Source: Paenibacillus xylaniclasticus
GTDB taxonomy: Bacteria; Bacillota; Bacilli; Paenibacillales; Paenibacillaceae
Assembly: GCF_004001065.1 (NCBI RefSeq)
Contig: NZ_BIML01000020.1
Span: forward strand, 26,689 to 90,688
Length of the DNA stretch: 64,000 nt
Direction: 5' to 3'
The translations under genes and the position numbers were made by a program. Under the pieces are notes generated by a model. The model saw only the letters and a program-made list of their open reading frames with translations. It searched no databases and was not told the origin of the DNA. Below, piece by piece: positions 28,250 to 36,253 of the stretch. Numbering within the stretch: the first letter of the stretch is position 1; each line of letters begins with the position of its first letter.

Positions 28250-29101
28250 CTACGCTAATGTAAAATCTCCCGAGCCCGTTCGTACACGAAGCTGGACTTC
28301 GCCGTCACCGAACTTGCCGCGAATGACAGAATCGCTGCGACGGCTTTCCCCAACAAAGCCAGGTCTTGTTACACTGCCATCGCCCGACCGGCTTACATAA
28401 TCTAGCGCGAGCGATAACGGTTCGGGCGCCAGACGGATGAATATATCTCCGCTTCCCGTATGCAGCTCCGTATCCCCTTCAATCGACAACTCCTCTGCCT
28501 CTATATCTCCTGACCCTGTCTCTGCGATCAGTGTCGTCATTCCTTCAATCAGCTTCAAATCGCCGCTTCCTGTCCGTATACAAGTACGGCCTGCGTCGAA
28601 CCATTCCACATCGATATCACCCGATTCGGTATGCATATCCAGCAGCTGTCCGGCCACAATATCGGCGGCGAACAAATCCCCGCTTTCCGTTGCGATATAG
28701 ACCGTATCTGCCTTTAACTCTTTTACCCGTACATTACCGCTACCCGTATAGATTCGTATCTTCGACCAGATGGCAGGCGGCAGCTCCACCTCGAGGTGTA
28801 GCTGACCCCAATCCAGTAAACGCAGCAAGCTTCGCTCCTGCCGGATGCCAATCTCCAGCTCATCGCCGAATCGTTGAGTCTCAATACTAATGTCACCATT
28901 CCAGGCTGTTCTCATATTGCCGGTCAACCGAATTCCGATCGTATTGTTCCTTCCCCGCGTTACTGTGACGTCCGCGCTCTTAACATCAATAACAATGTTA
29001 TGTACGCCTTCGGCTCCTGCTTGTTCATATTTTCCATTCATTTGCTCCTTATGCCACAGCATGAACGAATTCGATTTGCGCTCTACCTTCTCGAACGACA
29101 T
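28250..29101 (-). CDS. DUF4097-family beta-helix protein
   Basis: A 283-residue soluble protein built from repeated beta strands punctuated by TGSGD or TESGD turns (for example IYTGSGNVRV, IATESGDLF, MHTESGDIDV, IRTGSGDLKL, AETGSGDIEA, LHTGSGDIFI). This is the DUF4097 (LiaG/adhesin-like) right-handed beta-solenoid pattern. Related proteins sit in envelope-stress and antimicrobial-peptide response operons, but no such partner is adjacent and no signal peptide is seen. The ribosome binding site is weak. Confidence 0.75.
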   Translation of the reverse strand: MSFEKVERKSNSFMLWHKEQMNGKYEQAGAEGVHNIVIDVKSADVTVTRGRNNTIGIRLTGNMRTAWNGDISIETQRFGDELEIGIRQERSLLRLLDWGQLHLEVELPPAIWSKIRIYTGSGNVRVKELKADTVYIATESGDLFAADIVAGQLLDMHTESGDIDVEWFDAGRTCIRTGSGDLKLIEGMTTLIAETGSGDIEAEELSIEGDTELHTGSGDIFIRLAPEPLSLALDYVSRSGDGSVTRPGFVGESRRSDSVIRGKFGDGEVQLRVRTGSGDFTLA

Positions 29102-29212
29102 ACAATCCCGCGTCCTTTCCTCCGCCCTTTATAGTCAAGCCGATTGCTAACTGCTTTCCCTACTACAATCAGATTATCATTTGGAGTATCTTCTGAGCAT
29201 TCGACCAGCGTC

Positions 29213-29251
29213 GGATTTATGTCCCCGACTCCAGTCGGGGGATCTAAATCC
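29213..29251. repeat. Large interrupted palindrome
   Basis: GGATTTA pairs with TAAATCC, and inside it CCCCGACT pairs with AGTCGGGG around a two-base loop. There is no T-run on either side, so it is not a standard terminator. It lies in the 240-base gap between the divergent DUF4097 and kapD-like genes. Confidence 0.6.
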
Positions 29252-29343
29252 TCTATCCCTATTCAATCTCGTGATTTACCATCTCCCTCCCACTGTCGCT
29301 GCATGTTACAATAGAATGACACAATAGAAGGGAGTGAATCGGT

Positions 29344-30015
29344 ATACGCACTTATATCGTATTCGATCTAGAATTTACCGTCCTCCGGAAGCAGCAGTAT
29401 TCCGCCGACATTATCGAGATTGGTGCCGTCAAGCTGACGGACAGCGAACAAGGTCCGGTTGAGGTGGACCGGTTTCAAACGTATGTACAACCCGAACGCA
29501 ACAAGATCATTACGCCTCATACGACTGAATTCACTGGCATTACGCAAGAACAAGTCGATGCTGCTCCTACTTTTCGAGATGCGATTGAATTGTTCCAGCA
29601 ATGGATCGGAGAGGGCACCTATTATTTATGCTCTTGGGGCCCCGACGATAAACAGCATTTCGTGCGCCAATGCCGCGATATGAAGCTCGATCTGACTTGG
29701 CTGAGCAATATGAATGATCTTCAGCTCTACTACACGAAGCTGCAGGGCAAAGATGCGAGCAAGCGAATCGGATTGGCCCGGGCACTTGAGATAGCGGGCT
29801 TCACCTTCGACGGCTCACAGCACAGGGCGTTGGACGATGCGGTCAATACCGCGCGGCTGTTCGTGAAGATGTTCGATCAAATTACGCTCGAGCATAACAA
29901 TGCGGCTGAAGATCCGTTATATGAGACGAAGCTCGTCTATTCGAGTGCCGAAGAGAATGACGACGACTCGAACCCGTTTCGCCATCTCGCCTCCCTCTTC
30001 GGCAACACCAAGTAG
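29344..30015 (+). CDS. DEDDh 3'-5' exonuclease (KapD-like) with apparent ATA start
   Basis: A 223-residue exonuclease of the KapD / exonuclease III-type DEDDh family. Motif I is RTYIVFDLEFTV (Asp and Glu), motif II WGPDDKQHF, and motif III HRALDDAVNTARLF with the catalytic histidine. KapD prevents premature sporulation in Bacillus subtilis. No ATG, GTG or TTG is available before motif I: an in-frame TGA ends at 29337. AAGGGAG (29328-29334) sits nine bases before ATA 29344, which aligns with the expected initiator methionine. The first standard in-frame start, GTG 29464, would delete motif I. Either initiation occurs at ATA or the start codon is mutated. Confidence 0.75.
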   Translation: MRTYIVFDLEFTVLRKQQYSADIIEIGAVKLTDSEQGPVEVDRFQTYVQPERNKIITPHTTEFTGITQEQVDAAPTFRDAIELFQQWIGEGTYYLCSWGPDDKQHFVRQCRDMKLDLTWLSNMNDLQLYYTKLQGKDASKRIGLARALEIAGFTFDGSQHRALDDAVNTARLFVKMFDQITLEHNNAAEDPLYETKLVYSSAEENDDDSNPFRHLASLFGNTK

Positions 30016-30035
30016 AAGCCCCGTACAGGGGCTTC
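30015..30035 (+). terminator. Short hairpin after the kapD-like gene
   Basis: GAAGCCCC pairs with GGGGCTTC around five bases, overlapping the stop codon. The T-run is weak. Confidence 0.45.
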
Positions 30036-30046
30036 CTCTATGTCCG

Positions 30047-30619
30047 TTACATCACTAATCTAACCGGCCTCTTCGTGAATCGGTTCGCATAAGACGACGC
30101 ACCGTACGAATCCGGCTTCGTTCTCGGTTCATACATTCCCATTGCCTTTATTCTCCCGACCATCTCCTCTACGAACATCGAAGTCGCATTCTGATGCGGC
30201 TCTGTGCCCGCATCGATGTCGATGTACGCCTCGAATGCCGCACCTTGATACACATAAGGCAGCAGTAGCTCCTCCACAGACGGAAACACAAGCTCCATAA
30301 ACTGATAGCCCGTCTGCTGTGACAACGCCGTCTCTAACGAAAGCTTTTCCCGCAGCGAGACAATCGGTCTCTTCACGATTGACTGCCGATAGCAGGCCCA
30401 GACACCTCGCCCCACTCGGCGAATGATGACGCCGGTCACGAACTTCGTATACTCCCCGAACACCTGGCTGTCCGTACCAATGACGAACTGATACGGTGCT
30501 CTAACATCCTCCGATACGAAACGAACAATCCGTGCACAGACATCCTCTATACTTAACCGACATTCCGACAAGTTCTGAAACAGCCTTTCTCCGTGAAAGG
30601 GAATGCTCTTCTTGCCCAT
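30047..30619 (-). CDS. YkuK-family ribonuclease H-like protein
   Basis: A 190-residue protein of the YkuK/DUF458 family, which adopts an RNase H-like fold. The conserved FVIGTDSQVFGEYTKFVTGVII (seen as FVIGTDSQVF and KFVTGVII) supplies an acidic residue, and YIDIDAGTEPHQNATSMF supplies others plus the histidine typical of the family. Function unknown; in Bacillus it is induced in the stress response. It converges with the kapD-like gene. Confidence 0.8.
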   Translation of the reverse strand: MGKKSIPFHGERLFQNLSECRLSIEDVCARIVRFVSEDVRAPYQFVIGTDSQVFGEYTKFVTGVIIRRVGRGVWACYRQSIVKRPIVSLREKLSLETALSQQTGYQFMELVFPSVEELLLPYVYQGAAFEAYIDIDAGTEPHQNATSMFVEEMVGRIKAMGMYEPRTKPDSYGASSYANRFTKRPVRLVM

Positions 30620-30865
30620 ATCCGCGTCGCCACCTATTCACAAGAAGCCTCGTCACATGCTGCTCATGAAGCTTCCCAAGTTCAATGTCCGGAATGCTGG
30701 CGTGTTAAGTCAAACAAAAAGCCGCCGTACACAACACATCAGCTGCGGAACAGCGACGTATCTACATTCAACGGCGACTTATTATAACGTATACGATTAC
30801 GATTATTACTGCATCTGCTTATAGCGTATCCAGTAGCCCTGCTTCCTGTCAACCCGTTAACGGCA

Positions 30866-31609
30866 TTACTCCATGTCCAATCGAAAAAATTTACGGCTCA
30901 GAACAATTCCCACGAAGAAAATGCAAAGCATAACCGTAACATCAGCAATGCTGGATTCCGTAAACAGTTGGCCTTCCCATCCATTCTGCAGAAGATGAAC
31001 AGCATAGGTCAGCGGAATAAACAAGGTAACGATATGAAAGCTGCTCGGCAGCGACTCAATCGGAATAATAGCTCCCGATAGGAATAACATCGGGTATAGC
31101 ATAACGAAGCCTATTGCCATCGCACTCTGGAACCGTCTCGTAATGCTTGCAATAATGAATCCGACCGCGAAGAACGCAGCCGAAGCAATAAGAAGCGCGA
31201 TTATAAACTGATAAACATGCAGCTTCAGCGGCACGCTTAAGGCGATACGCGCAATGACCATAATTTCTAGAATGGCTAGCGCAACAGCGATGAAGCCTTT
31301 GGTAATAATGGCTTGAAAAATAATGATTGGCTTAACCGGCGTCCCTATAAGCCGTTTGTAGTAGCCCTTCTCTCGGTCGCTAACGGCCTCCAGACCGATA
31401 ATAAAAAATCCAGAGGTGAACAGCACGATTCCGATCATCCCAGGAATATAATGGTTGAAATAACGAGTCTGATCCGGGTCTTGGGATTGAAACATCTGGC
31501 TGAAGAAGTAGAAGCTTAATGCAGGCATCACGAATACGAAGAACAGTCCGATAATATCCCGGAACAGCAATCGTATCTCCACCTTCGTATGCATCAAGAA
31601 AGACTGCAT
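30866..31609 (-). CDS. ABC-2 type transporter permease
   Basis: A 247-residue membrane protein with six predicted helices and the ABC2_membrane layout (RLLFRDIIGLFFVFVMPALS at the N-terminus; FLSGAIIPIESLP before the last helices, a family signature). It starts where the ATPase stops (31609), so the two are coupled. Single permease plus single ATPase is the layout of small drug, lantibiotic-immunity or peptide exporters. Lying directly downstream of comA, it may be an output or self-protection function of the quorum system. Confidence 0.82.
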   Translation of the reverse strand: MQSFLMHTKVEIRLLFRDIIGLFFVFVMPALSFYFFSQMFQSQDPDQTRYFNHYIPGMIGIVLFTSGFFIIGLEAVSDREKGYYKRLIGTPVKPIIIFQAIITKGFIAVALAILEIMVIARIALSVPLKLHVYQFIIALLIASAAFFAVGFIIASITRRFQSAMAIGFVMLYPMLFLSGAIIPIESLPSSFHIVTLFIPLTYAVHLLQNGWEGQLFTESSIADVTVMLCIFFVGIVLSRKFFRLDME

Positions 31610-32349
31610 TAAGCCGATGCCTCCTTCTGTTTGAACACCTTCAACGACCTATACTTCTCTTCCCTAACGGCCATGAATGGCGGCGCTGTCTGAGGGGGCT
31701 CATTCGTATTGTGTACCATTATCGCTCCCTCGATAAGCGAAGCAACGCGGTCACAATGCTGCTGCGCTTCTTCCTTAGCACATGTTGCGATGACGACCGT
31801 CTTGCCTTCATCCCGCAGATTACTTAAGATCGTCCACATCTCCTTGCGGTACTTCGACTCCTGATTGGCGTACGGCTCGTCCAATACAATCAGCTCTGGA
31901 TCATGGACAACCGATACAGCCAACGATACGCGATGCCGCATGCCCGCGGAAAGCTGATAAATATATTGATTCATATAAGATTCTAATGAGAGCATCTCAA
32001 TTAATTCATCTAAACTACGTTTCTTATGATAATAAGATTGGAACAAATGCAAGGCTTCCTTCACCGTCATTCGATCATATAGCGACGAAGCTTGCAGCTG
32101 GATACCAACTCTCTGCTTAATTTGATTCAGATGAGTACGTACATCCATACCAAATATTCGTATATCGCCACTGTCTGCTTTCCGTATGCCTGTTAACAAC
32201 TCCAATAGGATCGACTTGCCTGCTCCGACACTACCGGTAATGCAGAACATCTCACCACGCTCGACTTGCAGGTCGAGGGCTCGTATGGCTTCAATATGCC
32301 CGATCCTCTTGCCAACACCGCATGCTAGAATCGCATATTGTGAATTCAT
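31609..32349 (-). CDS. ABC transporter ATP-binding protein
   Basis: A 246-residue ATPase. Walker A is GSVGAGKS (about 38-45), the signature is LSAGMRHRV (variant of LSGGQ) and Walker B LIVLDEPYANQ. The C-terminal about 30 residues are an extra polar tail. It is the pair of the ABC-2 permease downstream. Upstream, 137 bases separate it from the comA stop, enough for its own promoter, though no terminator is seen between. Confidence 0.85.
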   Translation of the reverse strand: MNSQYAILACGVGKRIGHIEAIRALDLQVERGEMFCITGSVGAGKSILLELLTGIRKADSGDIRIFGMDVRTHLNQIKQRVGIQLQASSLYDRMTVKEALHLFQSYYHKKRSLDELIEMLSLESYMNQYIYQLSAGMRHRVSLAVSVVHDPELIVLDEPYANQESKYRKEMWTILSNLRDEGKTVVIATCAKEEAQQHCDRVASLIEGAIMVHNTNEPPQTAPPFMAVREEKYRSLKVFKQKEASA

Positions 32350-32486
32350 TACATTCCTCCATTCTATGAAGCTAAGCGCAGCAACAACCTCGATTCCAGC
32401 ATCACTCCTGTCTCTATACTAAAGCATGTCCGCGTATTTATCACCGAAATCAATCCTGCATATGCGCGCATAATGATTGCGTCTCA

Positions 32487-33182
32487 CTACAAAGGAAGTG
32501 CGATGTCACGCTCATTAATGAGCCCCAAACGTTTCGCTTCAACAATAGCCTCCGAGCGAGAGCGAACGTTCAGCTTCTCGAATATACGAGTCAAATTATA
32601 TTCGACCGTCCTTTGGCTCATGAACAGTCTAGCCGCAATTTCTCTATTGCTGTCGCCCGTCGCGACCTCGCGCAGAATCATCTGCTCCTTCTCGCTAATC
32701 GAGACCTCTGAGATCACTTTACCATCCGACTGCTGCAGCCGCACCTCCGAACGGCGAAGCTGCTTCAACAAAGCAATCGGTACAACGGCCTCGCCGCGCA
32801 GCGCACAGCGAATCGCTGTAACGAGCTGTTCTCTTGTCGCAGCCTTGCTAATAAACCCAGATACGCCTGCCTCCAGAAGCATATTATAATGCGAAGCCAA
32901 GTCATAGCCGGTATAGATAAGCACAATCGCCTCCGGCATCTTCGCAATGACGCGCTTTGTCAATTCTAGTCCGCTTATGGTCGGCATATTCAAATCAAAC
33001 AGCATCACATCATAGCTGTTATGCTCCAGCTTCTCCAGTGCCTCTACTCCTGAGAATACAATTGTCACTTCAAACTCTGGATCGTGCTCAATCATATGCT
33101 TTGTACCTTCTCCTACAGAAGGATGATCATCAACTAGCAGTACGCTGACCATCGCTTTCTCCCTCTCTTCTTGAATACTCAT
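32487..33182 (-). CDS. comA: ComA-like response regulator (NarL/LuxR type)
   Basis: A 231-residue response regulator. The receiver begins VLLVDDHPSVGEGTK, closely like ComA of Bacillus subtilis, with phospho-acceptor Asp63 in LFDLNMP and the threonine in IYTGYD. The output domain is a LuxR-type HTH (IAARLFMSQRTVEYNLTRIF). ATG 33182 has AAAGGAGG at ideal spacing; the frame extends upstream inside comP. Overlap with comP (53 bases) implies coupled translation. As a ComA orthologue it should bind TTGCGG-N4-CCGCAA; one near-perfect copy lies upstream of comX. Regulates targets of the pheromone circuit. Confidence 0.85.
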   Translation of the reverse strand: MSIQEEREKAMVSVLLVDDHPSVGEGTKHMIEHDPEFEVTIVFSGVEALEKLEHNSYDVMLFDLNMPTISGLELTKRVIAKMPEAIVLIYTGYDLASHYNMLLEAGVSGFISKAATREQLVTAIRCALRGEAVVPIALLKQLRRSEVRLQQSDGKVISEVSISEKEQMILREVATGDSNREIAARLFMSQRTVEYNLTRIFEKLNVRSRSEAIVEAKRLGLINERDIALPL

Positions 33183-35514
33183 CGCCGTCCTCCTTTGGCA
33201 GCGGTAGAATAATCTCAACTTCTAATCCTTCTCCAGGCGCTGTCCGGAAAGTCGTCTCGCCCTCCAGTGCGGCTACCCTCTCCCGAATACCGGTAAGTCC
33301 CATATGCTCGAACGAAGCGTTCAGTCGGCTCGCATCAATTCCTACGCCGTTGTCTTTATATCGGTAGCGAATACCCCGCTCTTCATAGTAATAAAGTTGC
33401 AGGTCAACATGCGTCGCCTTCGAATGCTTCATTCCGTTACGTAATAACTCCTGCGTAATCCGGTAGATTGTCAGCACATACTCGTCATCGAGCTCGACGC
33501 GGAACTTTTGATGATCGAACTTAATTGTGAAGTTCGCATTAAGCTGCGTGTAGGCACACAAATTTTCAATCGCTTCAATAACACCAATCTCCTGCAGAAA
33601 TGGCGGTCGAAGCTCATTGCATGTCTCACGTATTTGGTGAATGACGTCGAGCAAGCCTTCACTAATCTCCGTCAAATTCGCACGCGTATGAACGGGCAGT
33701 TCTGTATCATCGTTCACAATCGTCTCCAGCTTGCGGTACCACAGCAGCTGATCCTGCAGGGCGGAATCATGCAGATCGCTGGCAAGCTTACGTCTTTCTT
33801 CTTCCGACAAGCGGAACAGAAGACGCAGCACCCATGGCGGCGCCTCTTCCTTCTGCATATCCAGGTCGTGAACAAGCCCCTCAATGAGCTGAAGATTCTG
33901 ATAGACGAAGCCGACATAGGTCATGATGGTACGCATCCATACTCTCTCGTCATGGTTAAATTCCGTATGGTTCTCTTTGTCACTAATCCAGATAAAATGC
34001 TGTGTCTCCCGCCCTTGTCCAATCTTATAACAGATCCCTTTGGTCAGCTTGAGTTCTTCTCCCATACTTAGCCAAGGTAGATTCTGATGAAGCTGCCCCA
34101 ACAACTCCTCGAATGGAACTTCACCGTGCGTTCTTTTGAGGCTGATCCCCTTACTCTCTATATGATGTTCAATAAACCCAATAGACCTAATCGGCAGCAG
34201 TTTGAAAAGCTCTTTTTGCAGGCAATGCTCCAGCTCACGTACTTTCACCACTTCCGACACTTTCCGAGAGAATTGTACCAAGCTATGCTCGAATTGATGA
34301 GCCCCCTTAATGACTCGGTTTCGAAACTTACGGTCAAGTACTTCCTTCGCATACAAGAATATTACGGTTGATACATAAACGGCGAGGAACATCTGAATCC
34401 ACGTAAAGGGTGAAACAGATATATCAATAAATATTAGCCCAAACCCGAGCAAAATTAATAACGTCGGCAAGAAAGCGATCATACAGAAATATTTGAGCCG
34501 ACTCATAATAAATTCGATGTCCAGCAGCTGGTTAGAGGCGACCAAATATACATACGTTAGCGGCAAGAAAAGAAAGAAAGATGCAGCGAATCCTGAGCTC
34601 ACAACGAAGTTCCCTACCAGAAACCATGGCAACAATAATAAACATATGAATGGCGAAAAAGCAGCTATGTTGCCTAGCATCATATATTTCATAAGAGCCC
34701 GCTGTGGTGTTTTGATATATCGAAAGTACATTCTTAGCTGTATGAGAGTTACTAGTAAAATACCCCCGATAAAAATAGTTAATCCAATATCAACAAATGA
34801 CATTGGTATAACTCTTGTATTCGATTTATGTTGGTTCACATACATAATCGTCAAATAAATTGTATTCCACACACCAACTATTCCGTACATAAATGGAATA
34901 GCTAATCGATGAATAACTTTAATGCCCATGCCGCTAAAATAGTGTCTGATAAAATGTAGAAGTAATACGGGAGAAAATGTCAATGCTAGTTGCATGGTAA
35001 TAATCGCTAGGTTGTCTCCGATCGTATTGGGCAGAGCGGCTACATAACCAGTAGGCACTGACATGAGAAACAAAATTAATAAGAAAGCCGAATCATTTTC
35101 CGGTTTCTTATAGGCAATAAAAGAAGAGAACGTGAATAGGACAGCAAATAAAACCATTGGAATTACCGTTTGGTTAATGGATATGGGCCGTTCAGACTTA
35201 TCGGTAAAATCAAACTCAATTAGACTGCCATCTCGCTGTATCGTAATACTTTGGGCAGTGTTAATACCGTACCTTTCCGTCAATCTCGATATATCAAGTG
35301 GCTGATGGTCAACATGCGTTACTACATCACCTACGTGAATTCCTTTCTTTAACGCCCATGTTTCCTTATCGACCACGTTAACAACCCATTGGCCATTTAC
35401 TTCCCTTAAATCAATACCTAAGTAAGGAATGCTATATTGCAGCACGGTAAACCATCCTGCGATTACTAACGTAAATAGTAAGAAAAGCCATGCTCTTGTT
35501 TTCTTATCCGCCAT
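33130..35514 (-). CDS. comP: ComP-like membrane sensor histidine kinase
   Basis: A 794-residue kinase very like ComP. After the first helix comes an extracellular PDZ-like segment (about 35-95; VVNVVDKETWALKKGIHVG), then seven to nine membrane helices to about residue 390, including the ComP-like LDIEFIMSRLKYF and AKEVLDRKFRNR. A GAF-like linker precedes the HisKA_3 domain (LASDLHDSALQDQLLWY, phospho-acceptor His near 585) and the ATPase domain (ELLRNGMKHS, YKDNGVGID, MGLTGIRERV). ComP binds prenylated ComX outside and phosphorylates ComA. A hairpin separates comX and comP. AAGGAG lies 12 bases before the ATG. Confidence 0.88.
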   Translation of the reverse strand: MADKKTRAWLFLLFTLVIAGWFTVLQYSIPYLGIDLREVNGQWVVNVVDKETWALKKGIHVGDVVTHVDHQPLDISRLTERYGINTAQSITIQRDGSLIEFDFTDKSERPISINQTVIPMVLFAVLFTFSSFIAYKKPENDSAFLLILFLMSVPTGYVAALPNTIGDNLAIITMQLALTFSPVLLLHFIRHYFSGMGIKVIHRLAIPFMYGIVGVWNTIYLTIMYVNQHKSNTRVIPMSFVDIGLTIFIGGILLVTLIQLRMYFRYIKTPQRALMKYMMLGNIAAFSPFICLLLLPWFLVGNFVVSSGFAASFFLFLPLTYVYLVASNQLLDIEFIMSRLKYFCMIAFLPTLLILLGFGLIFIDISVSPFTWIQMFLAVYVSTVIFLYAKEVLDRKFRNRVIKGAHQFEHSLVQFSRKVSEVVKVRELEHCLQKELFKLLPIRSIGFIEHHIESKGISLKRTHGEVPFEELLGQLHQNLPWLSMGEELKLTKGICYKIGQGRETQHFIWISDKENHTEFNHDERVWMRTIMTYVGFVYQNLQLIEGLVHDLDMQKEEAPPWVLRLLFRLSEEERRKLASDLHDSALQDQLLWYRKLETIVNDDTELPVHTRANLTEISEGLLDVIHQIRETCNELRPPFLQEIGVIEAIENLCAYTQLNANFTIKFDHQKFRVELDDEYVLTIYRITQELLRNGMKHSKATHVDLQLYYYEERGIRYRYKDNGVGIDASRLNASFEHMGLTGIRERVAALEGETTFRTAPGEGLEVEIILPLPKEDGDEYSRREGESDGQRTAS

Positions 35515-35541
35515 AATCCCGAATGCTCCTTAAAACAGCAT

Positions 35542-35571
35542 TAGCCGGCGACGGTTGAACGTTGCCGGCTA
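35542..35571 (-). terminator. Hairpin between comX and comP (possible attenuator)
   Basis: TAGCCGGC-ACG pairs with CGT-GCCGGCTA around six bases; the minus-strand tail is ATGCTGTTTTAA. Partial termination here would make more comX than comP transcript. Confidence 0.55.
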
Positions 35572-35586
35572 CTTGTCTTTGCACCA

Positions 35587-35760
35587 TTAGGCAGTATACC
35601 ACCATCCAGGGCCATCAATTTTGCGCGTCTTGTCGTTAAAAATCTCCGACATCGCTCGCTTCTGTACTGGACCCACTGCCTCAAACGCTAGATTATTTCC
35701 AAAAAACTGGCGCAGCATCTCAGGGTTTTGCTTCAATTGAGCAATCGCTTCTTTAAGCAT
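35587..35760 (-). CDS. comX: ComX-like pheromone precursor peptide
   Basis: A 57-residue peptide with the ComX layout: a charged amphipathic leader (MLKEAIAQLKQNPEMLRQFF, similar to the YFLNYPEALKKLK region of ComX), a middle segment, and a short C-terminal core ending GPGWWYTA. ComX is isoprenylated by ComQ on a tryptophan a few residues from the C-terminus and cleaved to a short peptide; here two adjacent Trp residues are candidates. Start: the open frame begins at 35790, but AGGTGG with eight-base spacing picks ATG 35760, giving the family's usual length. It sits immediately upstream of comP on the same strand, exactly as comX does. Confidence 0.82.
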   Translation of the reverse strand: MLKEAIAQLKQNPEMLRQFFGNNLAFEAVGPVQKRAMSEIFNDKTRKIDGPGWWYTA

Positions 35761-36253
35761 CCCCATAACCACCTTTATATTATTATACATGCATTTAATT
35801 ACAATGAAAGTATACCATTAGTAGGACTTTATTGCATCGCAATGGTTGTTGCGGAATGCCACAATATGTATTGCGGTGTGGATATAAATGCCTATTTATA
35901 AGATGACCTTAGCCGGTGTTTATCTTTCAATCCCTGTAAAGGGTTAAGCGTTTACATTACTCCCGCAATCAAAGGTCTTGTTTTCACGCAAGGGGCGCAG
36001 CAGTCCCACGTTCCTGCTGTATGCTGATTCAATCTACCCAGTACGTAAGCTTGTGATAAAGTAGAGATATCGCTGCCGTCTAGAAGACCAAATACGTGAT
36101 TGGATAATAGAATTTGAAACCGTTCGGGAGGCATCCTGAAGATAAGAATCTCGCGCAACATAAAAAATCTTTAAGAAAAAGAAACTTTTTACAAAATGAT
36201 CGCGTCTATATTGAACGGGAAATCGCCCGAGATCACGTAGGAGGATGATACAT
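35761..36253. other. Intergenic region between comX and the divergent stalk-domain gene
   Basis: A gap of about 490 bases. It holds the ComA-box cluster (35832-35876), the comX promoter region, and an untranslated-looking stretch before the stalk-domain gene. A minus-strand frame (35952-36161) could encode a 69-residue peptide with a C-terminal Cys-rich part, but it has no ribosome binding site. Confidence 0.6.
35837..35864 (-). promoter_or_regulatory. ComA-box upstream of comX
   Basis: TTGCGGAATGCCACAA (35849-35864) differs from the ComA box TTGCGG-N4-CCGCAA by one base. Read on the minus strand it is TTGTGG-N4-CCGCAA with a third TTGCGA half-site six bases further downstream, matching the tripartite ComA site layout. 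A TATACT -10 candidate lies at 35812-35807, which puts the box centre about 56 bases before the expected start of transcription. A further TTGCGG half-site is at 35871-35876. Confidence 0.65.
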
